The translations under genes were made by a program, and so were the position numbers. Below the pieces are notes generated by a model. That model did no database searches and had not been told where the DNA came from. It saw only the letters and a list, made by a program, of their open reading frames with translations. A DNA stretch of 64,000 bases from Pectobacterium wasabiae CFBP 3304 (GTDB taxonomy: Bacteria; Pseudomonadota; Gammaproteobacteria; Enterobacterales; Enterobacteriaceae), in the NCBI RefSeq assembly GCF_001742185.1, contig NZ_CP015750.1, positions 2,232,001-2,296,000 on the forward strand. Direction: 5' to 3'. The stretch's first letter is position 1. Every line of letters begins with the position of its first letter. Shown here in pieces: positions 52,581 to 61,769 of the stretch.

Positions 52581-55247
52581 TTACTCCTGTGCAGTTTTAA
52601 TACGGTGAATGATTGCGCCGAGCTTTTCATTTTGCGCCACGCTGATTTCCCGTCCAGCGGAATGACCAGCGTTCTCAGCGATCAAGGCTTCCAGACCGAT
52701 CAGCCAATCGATAATAAAAATGGCGCTGTAGTTAAGCTGTTGCGGGGTTAGGCGTGTAAGACGCTCGTCATCCATCCACTGTACGCTGTCGCACTGCATT
52801 GGGCGGGTGAAAATGGCTTGATCCTGCATGTTGGGGCGAACGGGGCGTTTTGTCTCAGGGACAGTCAAATAACCAAGCCAGGTGACAAAATTGCTCATTA
52901 CGTGCAGTACGCGTGATACCTGACGTTCGACCATACGCTCGCGGCGGACACCCGCTTGCTCGGTGTTGGTCATTACGCTAACCAGCGCATCTTCTAGCTT
53001 CAGCCGTAACAAACCGGTGATCAGTTCATCCACCAGCAGCGCGATGACCGGCCTTGGCAGATTGATATAGTTCAGCATTGCCGGTGTTTCTGGCAGGTCA
53101 CGCAGATGGTTAATCCAAAGCTGCAATGCCTGACGGGCAAAGGCAGTTTCATGGCTATGCGTCGCCGCGGCTGGGGCATCGATACCAAATGCATCGTCAA
53201 CGCCGATATCAAAAAAATCGGCCTCTTCTTCAGTCGCTTCCTCTGGTTCCACCGAGATTTGCTGTAGGTAAAGCTCCTGTAGGGAACGTCGGGTGGGCAC
53301 AAGCCGCGCTAACAGTTCGCCATGCATGCCGTTGCGTTTTTTCAGTGCGGCAAGAATCTCTTGAGCGATGAGATTTTTTTTCGCAACTTCTTCTTCACCT
53401 TCAGGCTGATACCATTTTCCCAATCCACCCTCTACCAGTTCACCGCGCATATCCTGTAGCTGTTCTGCAATACGCTCCAGCTTCACTTCCGGCCGGGCGA
53501 CCTGGCTCAGGTAGTCGGCCATTCGACGCATACCGCCGTCATTCAAGTTGAGCATGGCGTCCCAGGCGGCGTCCGGGGTGGCGATATAACGAGTAACGGC
53601 ACTATCTTCCAGGAAGGTTTTTCGCATCAGCGCTAACTGTGCTTTGCTTTCTTCGCGGATGGCGTCTTCTTTCTCGTTCTCTATGCGGATGAAAGGGGTT
53701 ATCTGACCGGGTTTACGTACCAGAAAGGTATTGTTGAATGCTTGCCCCTGCTGCCACTCCTGCATCCATTTAAATTTACCAAAACGTTCCGTCATCGCCA
53801 TTTTGATCATTCCGCCAAGGCCCCAAGACTGACGAAGAATGGCTTCGTCATGGGATAATCCTTGGCTGATGCGTAGATCAAACATGGTGAGCGCCCAGAT
53901 TAAGCCGGGCAGTCGTCGTCCGCGTGCCTCTGTGTCTGCGCCTTGGGTGTAGTTGATCCACTCATTCAGTACATCACCAACCTCTTTTACATCAGATTGC
54001 TTAGTCGATGCCGTGCATACAACCAGTACGTTCATTTCCTGGTTTTCGGTATATCGCTCAAAGAGATAGGCGACTTTTCCGCGAAGGATCAACTGCGCTA
54101 ACGGATTGCTCTCTTCACTTTTCACTTCCCGACGTATGTCATCCATCGATTCAACGCCCAGACGACCTCGATAACCAGGGAAATCGAGCAGATCTACCGA
54201 TTCAAAGAGAGGTTCACGGGGGGGCGTTAGCAGTGGAATGTGCAGCTCAACGGTCAGAGCAGCCAATTCGGCCAGAGAAATCTCAACTGGCGCACCCGCC
54301 TGACCATCCTGTATCGGCGTGACGTCAATGCGTACATCGGGTTCTTTATTCAGACGTTCCAGCATATCAACGTTCATAATGCTGTCGTGTTGAACCAATA
54401 AGCCGTCCTTTTCCTGTACCAGCGTGTGTAGCGGAGCCCTGACTTCTGGTGCTCCACCCAAGCGTTGCAACGTCTGCGCAAACTGGGTGTAGGCTTCTGT
54501 GAGTTCCGGCACGTCACCCCATAGAACAGAAAAAAGCACCCCGCGATCCTTCGGCGTCAGCCAAGGAGCCAGCGCAATCGCCTGAGGCCAATAGTGCAAT
54601 GCCAAACGGCTCTGGCTCTTTCCTGCATGACGGCTGAGATAGTCCCATAGTGATACCACGTCATCTTCTGTGACGCCCGGAACCCGAGAGGCGTTGCGGC
54701 GCTTCGCCAGTGCCATTAGCAGGTTATGGGTTCGCTTCTCATCGTACTGCCAGTTAAATTTTTCCTGATTAAAATCATGAATAAAGGCGTTCGCGAGGAT
54801 TTTCCCTATCTCCACTTCGCTGAAGAGTAGCAGAGAAACCTGTTGATGCTCACGGGTGCTCGCGCTGCGTCGGCTGAAACGGGTGACTAACCCAGTGGCT
54901 TCTTTCCCTCCACCGGGAGGGTTGATGTGCTTCAGAAAATCAAGTTGTTTACCGGCAAGTTGTGTCTCCAAATTACCGTTTTCTCCTGCTGCGAGAGCGG
55001 AGATCAAATACGATTTACCGGCCTGTGATAAACCAAAGAAGCCTACCGTCATCGGTTTCGCCGCCGCCTGCGCTAATCTGCGGGCTTTGTTACGGCTGCG
55101 ACGTAGGTTAATGGTGAGGTGATCGGCTTCCCTATCCAGGTGCGGGGCATCCTCACGAACGGTCGCGATCCAGTCAATCGCCTGTCCTGCGCCAGCCTCA
55201 ATATTTTGCCAGCCCTGAATAATCTGCTCAGAATTGATAGTGCTCAT
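52581..55247 (-). CDS. srfC: SrfC-family protein, dynamin-like GTPase candidate
   Basis: 888-residue cytoplasmic protein of the SrfC 'putative virulence factor' family. A P-loop GLSQAGKS at 72-79 and a DFPG (G3) motif near 353 suggest a large GTPase of dynamin type; the helical C-terminal half would be the stalk. The inserted region between G1 and G3 is longer than in small GTPases. The start overlaps the srfB stop by one base. In Salmonella srfC lies with srfA and srfB in an SsrB-regulated locus; the biochemical role is not established. Confidence 0.88.
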   Translation of the reverse strand: MSTINSEQIIQGWQNIEAGAGQAIDWIATVREDAPHLDREADHLTINLRRSRNKARRLAQAAAKPMTVGFFGLSQAGKSYLISALAAGENGNLETQLAGKQLDFLKHINPPGGGKEATGLVTRFSRRSASTREHQQVSLLLFSEVEIGKILANAFIHDFNQEKFNWQYDEKRTHNLLMALAKRRNASRVPGVTEDDVVSLWDYLSRHAGKSQSRLALHYWPQAIALAPWLTPKDRGVLFSVLWGDVPELTEAYTQFAQTLQRLGGAPEVRAPLHTLVQEKDGLLVQHDSIMNVDMLERLNKEPDVRIDVTPIQDGQAGAPVEISLAELAALTVELHIPLLTPPREPLFESVDLLDFPGYRGRLGVESMDDIRREVKSEESNPLAQLILRGKVAYLFERYTENQEMNVLVVCTASTKQSDVKEVGDVLNEWINYTQGADTEARGRRLPGLIWALTMFDLRISQGLSHDEAILRQSWGLGGMIKMAMTERFGKFKWMQEWQQGQAFNNTFLVRKPGQITPFIRIENEKEDAIREESKAQLALMRKTFLEDSAVTRYIATPDAAWDAMLNLNDGGMRRMADYLSQVARPEVKLERIAEQLQDMRGELVEGGLGKWYQPEGEEEVAKKNLIAQEILAALKKRNGMHGELLARLVPTRRSLQELYLQQISVEPEEATEEEADFFDIGVDDAFGIDAPAAATHSHETAFARQALQLWINHLRDLPETPAMLNYINLPRPVIALLVDELITGLLRLKLEDALVSVMTNTEQAGVRRERMVERQVSRVLHVMSNFVTWLGYLTVPETKRPVRPNMQDQAIFTRPMQCDSVQWMDDERLTRLTPQQLNYSAIFIIDWLIGLEALIAENAGHSAGREISVAQNEKLGAIIHRIKTAQE

Positions 55248-58200
55248 TAGCTTTTAACGCTCCCGCTGTCCAGCCAGTAATGGGTTTCTCCCATGCCATT
55301 ACCGACCATAGTGTTCAATTGGAATGCAACATCTTTGCGGCCGTAGTTACGGCGTGCATTCTCCATTTCCAACGATTCAATGCGGAATCGCTCTGGGCTG
55401 ACGGCTTCTTCACCATTGCGGGGGCGTCCCTGCTCGGCTAGCAGTTGCAAACGCATAACGGCATCGCCTGCAAGTTCACTGGCAAGGTTGGGGTTGGTTA
55501 TCTTCAAGGTGTACAGTGCCGATGCGGGCCAGCGCTCATTGTCAAGCTGCCGGAAACCAATGCGGACTTCGCCACGGGACTCAAACCCTTGCGCCTGATC
55601 AAGCTGGAAGTTCTCGGCATCCAGATCGATATCCCGATAAAATACGTTACTGTCTTTGATGATATTGTTGCCGTCCAGCATGCCCAGATAGCGAATGGTG
55701 GAATAGGGCACAAAGTTTGCCGTGCGGAAGTAAAAGTTATTCAGCCTAGAGTTTTCTGCCAGCAGGCAGAGCATGGCCCCGACGACAGCGGTAGACTTGG
55801 GATCGTCAATACATCCCTTTTTGTTAAACGGATACCAGCCGCCGGTTTCATATCCATGTAACGGCAGCACGCGTGACGGTGGTACAGGCTGCAACTGGCG
55901 GATCAGCGCTTGAATACCGGGCAAACGCGATGGACGACCCGTCAGCAACAAAATATCGCAGTTGTAATGCCACAGGACTTCGCACAGCGCCCGCAGGCTG
56001 TGGCAAATATTCATCCGGCCGCTACGCGGATTGATAAATTCATTATGTAATTGGGATAAATCGACCTCTAACGGAACATCAAGGATCGAGAACGGAACAC
56101 TGCCGCTGTCCTGCCCAGGACGAACGGCGTCGTTCACATAGTCCTGTACTTTTTGCGTCGGTACATTGATCTCCAATAGCTCACGAAACGTGTAACTAAG
56201 AAGTTCACGCCCCTCATCGGGCTGGTACTCTTCGTAGCGGTGCAAAATCGCTAATGCCAGCGGCGCGAAGATTTGCAGCGTCAATTGCTGACGCAATACT
56301 TGTTTGCCAGCCTCAATCGATTCGCTGCCAAACAGTTGTGACATTATCGACTCGGACGCAACATCGCTGTGTCCCACGTTCATCATCGCGGCTTTTACCG
56401 CTGGCTGTAGATAAAGGCGGATGACATCAAGCAGAATATCGTCTCCCGCCACTTTGAACCCTTCGCGGAATAGCTGTTTCGGGATGATGCGTACATTAAT
56501 ACCCTGGCCTTCATCCAGGGTATAGCGGGAAATAACCAGATCTGTCGTGCCTCCGCCAATATCGATTGAGGCTACTTTCAGGCTGCGTTTTTCCGTTCCT
56601 GCCATCTGATTATCTGGGCGGCGGGTGGCGGAAAAAAATTCGTCGGTGCGTCCGCCAAAATAATTTTGCGTCTCGTTATACAGGTAGACAAGCTGACCAC
56701 AGGTCGCTTCATCCCATTTGACATGTACGCCTGGGTGGGGATGCTTCAACTGCTGCGTATCACTACCTTCATATTCCATCGCTTCCCAGCCGAGAGATTT
56801 CCACACCAGACGAATTGCATCGTGCATGCTTTGTTCGAAAATGGCGCGTTCAGGCTTCGGCATGGCGGGTGGCACAGTCATAATGACATTACGCAAACGA
56901 CGCGGCGTGCTGGCATGGTTCATCTTCAACCGTTGTGCCGGGCTGTTAATTTGCATTAGCGCCTGACTCAACACTTCTGACAACATCATGGTCATTAGCG
57001 AGCTGCGGCTGTAAATCGGTGAAAAGACGGGCATCCGCTCATCTTCGGGCAGGCGTATCAATAATTTGCCCTGATCGTTAAGCATATAGAGCAAGGGGGC
57101 CGCCGTCGCCAGCGGCTCACGATCTGATTTCACGAAGGCCTGACTGAATCGCCAGCCGGGTGAATAGGATTGATCGTCCCAGAGGTATCGTTTCGGACTG
57201 GAAATGCCCGTTGAGCCTTCAGTACCAAGGCGTTGGGCTGCCATGCGGAAGGCTTCACCGCCAACTCGGCCGATTGTCGGCCACGTAAAGGCGTCGCTGC
57301 GCCCGCTCTTGAGCGAAAAATCCTGCTTACCAAACTCTGCCTGAGCAAATTCCAACCGGCTGTCGAATGGTTCATTATAGACATATTGCGGTTGGCTCAG
57401 ATCGCGCAACTGTAGCTGGTAGAGTTGTGATAATCCTTTATTATCATCACGATGCTCTTCAATAAGAATACCGCAGCTTCGCGAGTTGCCAATATCTAGC
57501 ACCAGATCGACAGGGATTGCCGTATCGCGAATTTTTACGTCGTTAACCTGTACTTCTGGGACGTGAATGGTGTCGCCCAGCACACTGAGAAGGTTCAGGT
57601 AATGCGCCTGATGTTCTTTAAGCACAAGCTTTTCTTCATTATCTTCATAGTGCTGGCGTAATCGCTCGCGTGCTTGAGTGGTGTAGACATCCTTCAGCCA
57701 TTCCTCTACCCAGTGTTGGGAAAGAAAATCGCCCATTTCGTGTACGTGTTTGGCTAGCGCAAAGCCTGCACCAGAACGAACGTCATCCTCACTGGGAGCC
57801 AGATACTGGGTGTTTTCACGATCGGGAAAAATTTTAGTATCGAAAATCAGGGTGGCGCGCCAGGTGTTACCCTTATCGTCCGGTTCGGTTAACTCATGAA
57901 ATTGAACACGAGCCCAGTTGGCTGGGCCTTGTGAAAAGGCGCGTGGCGGGTTGAAGCGGAAATAGGGGAGGGGAAACCAGACTCCCTGATACAGCCGTAA
58001 TGAGTCTTCAATTGCCAGAGAATACTCTGACTCGACGGAACGTGGTGTTTCGTTATCGTGCGCTGGAATGTGGTATTTGTCTTCGCGCTCGTTATAGACC
58101 AGTCGTAGAACAGGGCCATCACCTTGCTGGCGTAGAAATTCACCGTACTCTTTACGCGCAGGTAACGTAAACGCAAAATCAAGAAATTGGATCCCGCTGT

Positions 58201-58249
58201 CACGAATGAGTTTGACCTGTTTTTTAAAATCAGTGAGTTCAGCCAGCAT
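55247..58249 (-). CDS. srfB: SrfB-family protein, actin/Hsp70-fold ATPase candidate
   Basis: 1000 residues, the typical SrfB length. ASKHA-fold signs: phosphate-1 LVLDIGNSRSCG near 250, phosphate-2 IDIGGGTTDL near 560-570, adenosine motif LLLTGRPSRLPG near 766-777. It has no signal peptide, so it acts in the cytoplasm, perhaps on SrfC or the cytoplasmic domains of the single-pass proteins. GAGG lies 11 bases before the ATG; the start touches the srfA stop. The N-terminal MLAELTDFKKQVKLIRDSGIQFLDF matches the family start. Confidence 0.9.
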   Translation of the reverse strand: MLAELTDFKKQVKLIRDSGIQFLDFAFTLPARKEYGEFLRQQGDGPVLRLVYNEREDKYHIPAHDNETPRSVESEYSLAIEDSLRLYQGVWFPLPYFRFNPPRAFSQGPANWARVQFHELTEPDDKGNTWRATLIFDTKIFPDRENTQYLAPSEDDVRSGAGFALAKHVHEMGDFLSQHWVEEWLKDVYTTQARERLRQHYEDNEEKLVLKEHQAHYLNLLSVLGDTIHVPEVQVNDVKIRDTAIPVDLVLDIGNSRSCGILIEEHRDDNKGLSQLYQLQLRDLSQPQYVYNEPFDSRLEFAQAEFGKQDFSLKSGRSDAFTWPTIGRVGGEAFRMAAQRLGTEGSTGISSPKRYLWDDQSYSPGWRFSQAFVKSDREPLATAAPLLYMLNDQGKLLIRLPEDERMPVFSPIYSRSSLMTMMLSEVLSQALMQINSPAQRLKMNHASTPRRLRNVIMTVPPAMPKPERAIFEQSMHDAIRLVWKSLGWEAMEYEGSDTQQLKHPHPGVHVKWDEATCGQLVYLYNETQNYFGGRTDEFFSATRRPDNQMAGTEKRSLKVASIDIGGGTTDLVISRYTLDEGQGINVRIIPKQLFREGFKVAGDDILLDVIRLYLQPAVKAAMMNVGHSDVASESIMSQLFGSESIEAGKQVLRQQLTLQIFAPLALAILHRYEEYQPDEGRELLSYTFRELLEINVPTQKVQDYVNDAVRPGQDSGSVPFSILDVPLEVDLSQLHNEFINPRSGRMNICHSLRALCEVLWHYNCDILLLTGRPSRLPGIQALIRQLQPVPPSRVLPLHGYETGGWYPFNKKGCIDDPKSTAVVGAMLCLLAENSRLNNFYFRTANFVPYSTIRYLGMLDGNNIIKDSNVFYRDIDLDAENFQLDQAQGFESRGEVRIGFRQLDNERWPASALYTLKITNPNLASELAGDAVMRLQLLAEQGRPRNGEEAVSPERFRIESLEMENARRNYGRKDVAFQLNTMVGNGMGETHYWLDSGSVKS

Positions 58250-59617
58250 TTAGTTACTTGCCTCCTGCTTCATCGAGATAGGGAAAAGAGTATTGGCATC
58301 GTAACGGCCTTTACAATCCGCGATATTTTTTGCGCCAGGCATACAGATAATTTCCGGCATTTGATAAACCGAGCCATCGGTACACTGAGCTTCACCTTGG
58401 TTATTAATGGTGAGCTGCCCTGAACGAGTCTGTGCATTAACGGCTCCCTTGCAAGAGACGCCATCGCCACGCACCATCTGTACTTCACCTTCTCCACCTT
58501 TGATCTGGTAACTCAGGCTCAGAGGTTTACCCGTGCGCTGATCTTGAATACCCGCACCGGCATGCCAGAGTCCGTTCAGAAAAGCCGTACTTCCTTGTGC
58601 CAGCGCTTCTGGCGGTAGGCTTAGCGGCGTTCGGGTTCCCGTGGCCGAAGTGACTGCCTCGGAAGCCGTTGAAAGAGAGGGGGCTGGTGCGCTTGTCGGA
58701 TCCGGGATCGGAGACGAGCCTTCCGGTAAGGACGTTCCCAACAGGGGGAGATCTGACTTCTCTGACCCCGTATTCGCGGATATCGCTGTAGATAGACTGC
58801 CACTGGCTGAACTGACACTGGATTCCGTAACGGTCAGGCTTGTGCCCTCCGTAACCGATGAAACCAGTGGCAGTTCTGGTGTATTCAGGTTTATTGCTGG
58901 TAATTCGGCTCCCTTCATGCTGAAACCGGGGATGGGAATGGTGATCCCCGGTACACAGCCACGCAGAAGCAGCAGTGCCAGTAACAGAAGCAACAGCAAG
59001 GGGAGCAACCAGCACAGCCAAGTGGGGAGGAACCGCCGTGCACCGCGCGGAGCGGGGGCGTTAATGCTGCTGGCATCCGTTGTCGCAGAGGGAGCGCTCG
59101 TCGTAGCCGTGGTGGTGACGGTTGGGATCAATGGTGCCACGGGGCGTAAGCAGTCCAGCGGGTCAAGCCTAACCTGATGCTGAGCATTCACGAATCCCCA
59201 GAAACTGATGATAGGTTTTCCACCGACGAGCCAGACGTGCTGCTGATCGGGAAACTGTAGCGCTTTTTCCAATAATTGACCGAATAACCGCTGTTCCGGC
59301 TGAGTATTTCGGCGCTGTTCTTCGCTTAGCTGGCGTAATGCTGCCTGACTGACTTCGAGCTGGTTTAGCGCTGATTGGCGTTCACTGTCGGTAGCGGCAG
59401 ACCATGGGATGATGTCGCCAGAAAATGGCGCATACCAATCGATGCGGTTGCCATGTTCATTGATTTGGGGGATGGCAAGGGTATCCGCGATAGCGTGCTG
59501 TTTTCGCAAACGTAGTGTTTCACGAAGTTGCAGTGCTGAAATATGTACAGCTTGCCCGTTTTCGCCCATGGACTGATACTTATCGAGCTTATCACTGCAC
59601 AGAAACATCTCTTTCAC
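58250..59617 (-). CDS. srfA: SrfA-family single-pass membrane protein
   Basis: 455 residues with this start. Cytoplasmic N-terminal domain (LREtLRLR, IDWYAPFSGDIIPW, VWLVGGKPIISFW; about 1-160), a linker, one strong membrane span (LLPLLLLLLLALLLLRGC, about 200-221), a Ser/Thr/Pro-rich periplasmic stretch, and a C-terminal domain with five Cys (VQMVRGDGVSCKG...YQMPEIICMPGAKNIADCKG). I chose the GTG at 59617 because AAGG lies 9 bases upstream and the family opens near FLCSDKL; ATG 59608 is the alternative. First gene of the operon. Confidence 0.85.
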   Translation of the reverse strand: MKEMFLCSDKLDKYQSMGENGQAVHISALQLRETLRLRKQHAIADTLAIPQINEHGNRIDWYAPFSGDIIPWSAATDSERQSALNQLEVSQAALRQLSEEQRRNTQPEQRLFGQLLEKALQFPDQQHVWLVGGKPIISFWGFVNAQHQVRLDPLDCLRPVAPLIPTVTTTATTSAPSATTDASSINAPAPRGARRFLPTWLCWLLPLLLLLLLALLLLRGCVPGITIPIPGFSMKGAELPAINLNTPELPLVSSVTEGTSLTVTESSVSSASGSLSTAISANTGSEKSDLPLLGTSLPEGSSPIPDPTSAPAPSLSTASEAVTSATGTRTPLSLPPEALAQGSTAFLNGLWHAGAGIQDQRTGKPLSLSYQIKGGEGEVQMVRGDGVSCKGAVNAQTRSGQLTINNQGEAQCTDGSVYQMPEIICMPGAKNIADCKGRYDANTLFPISMKQEASN

Positions 59618-59661
59618 GTTTGCAGGCCTTTGCTGTGTTAATAAAGAAGTAAAAAGACGCA

Positions 59662-59790
59662 ATATACCCGTCATACTTCAAGTTGCATGTGCGTTGGCCG
59701 CGTTCAGTCACCCGAATCACTTACCTGAGTAAGCTCATCGGGATTCCTTCTCTTGCCGCCTGCCTGAAACTCGAATTATTTAGGGTATAT
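59662..59790. repeat. ERIC repeat, copy 3
   Basis: ERIC palindrome with TCACCCGAATCACTTACCTGAGTAAG variants of the core. It lies just upstream of srfA, in the 493-bp gap to the vWA gene, in what should be the srf operon promoter region. Confidence 0.88.
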
Positions 59791-59924
59791 ACTATTTTCG
59801 CTATCGTTAAAAATGTCGTGTACGAGCCATTTGATTAGTCTCTACGCGATAATAAATATTCTCGATATTCCTCTGGCATCATTCAGGGTTAACACACACT
59901 ATTCCTTCGATTGGAATATACCGC

Positions 59925-60041
59925 ATACTTTAAATTGCCTGTGTGTTGGCTTCCCTTATCACCCCAGTCACTGACTCGTGTCAGTGACTGGGGACTCGTG
60001 CGGTTACTGCCGCCATGCAACTCGAATTATTTCGGGTATAG
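59925..60041. repeat. ERIC repeat, copy 4 (diverged)
   Basis: Shorter ERIC-like copy whose middle has become a new palindrome (CACCCCAGTCACTGAC / GTCAGTGACTGGGG, about 59961-59993). 70 bases before the end of the vWA gene. Confidence 0.75.
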
Positions 60042-60110
60042 ATATGTTTTCTAGGTACTACATTGTTTTCTTTACGACGACGCTTCAGTCTCCATGAAAA
60101 CCCTGCCCCA

Positions 60111-61427
60111 TTATTGACATCCTTCAGGGATATATTCTTTCATGGCTTTATTCATGATATTGCTGAATTCCTGAGTATTGTTAACGGCAAAAACGCTACC
60201 GCCAGTATTGCTGGCAATGCAATTGCCCGCGCCTGTATTCAGGATATCAACTACATTTATTTGTAACCGAGGCTTGCTCTTTTTAAGCTTGCTAGCGACC
60301 TCACAGGGATCGCCGCCACAGGTTTCATCACCATCGGTAACCAGCAGGATAATTGCATCGCGTTCGACACCATCCACCAGCTTGCCTGCCTGTTCTAATG
60401 CTTCCGCCAAGGCCGTTTTGCCTATCGGCTCAATACGATTGATCTGGTTTTTTAATACTGTACGCTTCGACGGCGGGAACGGCGTTGAGGCGGTAACCTT
60501 ACGGCAATCCGCTGCTGCCACCAGGCTGATATTCATATCCTTGGGCAATTTATCAATAATATTACTTGTTGACTGGCGTGCCAGACTGATTCGACGCGGT
60601 TCACGTTCAATGTCCCTGACTAACTCATCCCCTTCCAACCAACGTTCTAGTTCATCTGGTGTGGCATCCATACTGAGTGCCATTGAACCGGATGCATCAA
60701 GGATAATCACTACCTCTGGAGCCTGCTGAACGGTCCGCTGTGCCGGACAAAGCGCCTTAGTCACTGGCGGTGGTACAGGTTTTGGTGGTTTTATGGGCGT
60801 GGCGGGTTCTGTTGGTTGTACCGGTTTTTCGGGTGTAATGGGTTCTGCCGGTGTTACTGGCTCTGTTGGTGTTACTGACTCCGGCGGCTGTGCAGGCTCT
60901 GTTGGTGCCACAGGCAGACAGCCGCGTAATAGGAATAGCGCCAGAACAGCCAGCAATAACAGCAACAATAGCCACGGCCACCAGATACGTCGAGGCGCGA
61001 TGACGGGGGTTACCGCTATTATCGGAGGGGGAGACAGCTCCGTAATTACAGGTTGGTCACCAATCACCCAAATGCTTGAATCGGCAGGCTGTTGGCTGGC
61101 AAGTGTTAGTATCCGCAACACATCTTCGGAAACACTACTGTTTTGCGCTAATTTATTCTTTAACTCACTGATTATGTGCTGTTTCTGCGTTAGCAGCGCT
61201 TCTGCTCGCATCCTTTCCGATGTAGGCAGGTCCGTCAACCGTATAGGCTGACCATTGATCTCGCTATACCATTCGATTGCACCATCATTTGCCTGCACGG
61301 GTTGTGCAAAGATATTTCTGTGGGCCAGAGATAAATGTGGCTCAATGGCGGAAAGCATCGCGGGATAGCAGGTGAGCTGCCATTGCAAGCTCGATGATGG
61401 TTCAACAGTCCTTGTTATTCTTATCAT
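60111..61427 (-). CDS. SrfA-like N-terminus fused to a von Willebrand A domain
   Basis: 438 residues. N-terminal cytoplasmic part (about 1-145) parallels SrfA: EWYSEINGQPIRLTDLPTSERM and IWVIGDQPVITEL match WYAPFSGDIIPW and VWLVGGKPIISF. Then one span (about 150-172, ending LLRGC as in SrfA), a long Pro/Glu/Thr linker with PTEPVTPAEPITPEKP repeats, and a periplasmic vWA domain with an intact MIDAS (DASGS, Asp near 240; VTDGDE near 364). A paralogue-fusion that may dock into the same machine. Start uncertain: no good ribosome site before 61427. Confidence 0.8.
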   Translation of the reverse strand: MIRITRTVEPSSSLQWQLTCYPAMLSAIEPHLSLAHRNIFAQPVQANDGAIEWYSEINGQPIRLTDLPTSERMRAEALLTQKQHIISELKNKLAQNSSVSEDVLRILTLASQQPADSSIWVIGDQPVITELSPPPIIAVTPVIAPRRIWWPWLLLLLLLAVLALFLLRGCLPVAPTEPAQPPESVTPTEPVTPAEPITPEKPVQPTEPATPIKPPKPVPPPVTKALCPAQRTVQQAPEVVIILDASGSMALSMDATPDELERWLEGDELVRDIEREPRRISLARQSTSNIIDKLPKDMNISLVAAADCRKVTASTPFPPSKRTVLKNQINRIEPIGKTALAEALEQAGKLVDGVERDAIILLVTDGDETCGGDPCEVASKLKKSKPRLQINVVDILNTGAGNCIASNTGGSVFAVNNTQEFSNIMNKAMKEYIPEGCQ

Positions 61428-61769
61428 TTAGGCAGCAACGCTATCGACGTAGATTGATATGATTGAGAATGAAAGCCAATATAGCTTATATAAAGGATGT
61501 TAATAAGATTAATCTTATTTGGCAACCCCTGAAATTTGAGAAAAGTCAGTCTAATACACCGTTGTTTGCTCAAGCTCACCAACGCTGTTGTATCGGATTA
61601 TTCCCTAATAGATTCTCCGGTAGCCACGGCTGCTGAAGCGGTCAATACCAGATCGCAATCACTCTACTTTTCACCTCACTGAATACCAGCCCATTGACCA
61701 ATGACAAGGTAGTTCAGGCATCACCTTATTTATAATCAGGCCCGTTTGTCTTCTCACTGGTGTGAATGT
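61428..61769. other. Gene-free region upstream of roxA
   Basis: About 340 bases between divergent genes, with AT-rich promoter-like DNA and an 18-bp palindrome at 61502. No gene seen. Confidence 0.55.
61502..61519. promoter_or_regulatory. 18-bp perfect palindrome, possible operator
   Basis: AATAAGATTAATCTTATT, 75 bases upstream of the SrfA-vWA gene start. Perfect symmetry and place suggest a dimeric regulator site; the regulator cannot be named. Confidence 0.45.

Noticed and set aside
58940..60990. LLRGC after the membrane spans of SrfA and the SrfA-vWA protein considered as lipoboxes
   Set aside because: The span is internal, more than 150 residues from the start, and Arg at the -2 position does not fit a lipobox.
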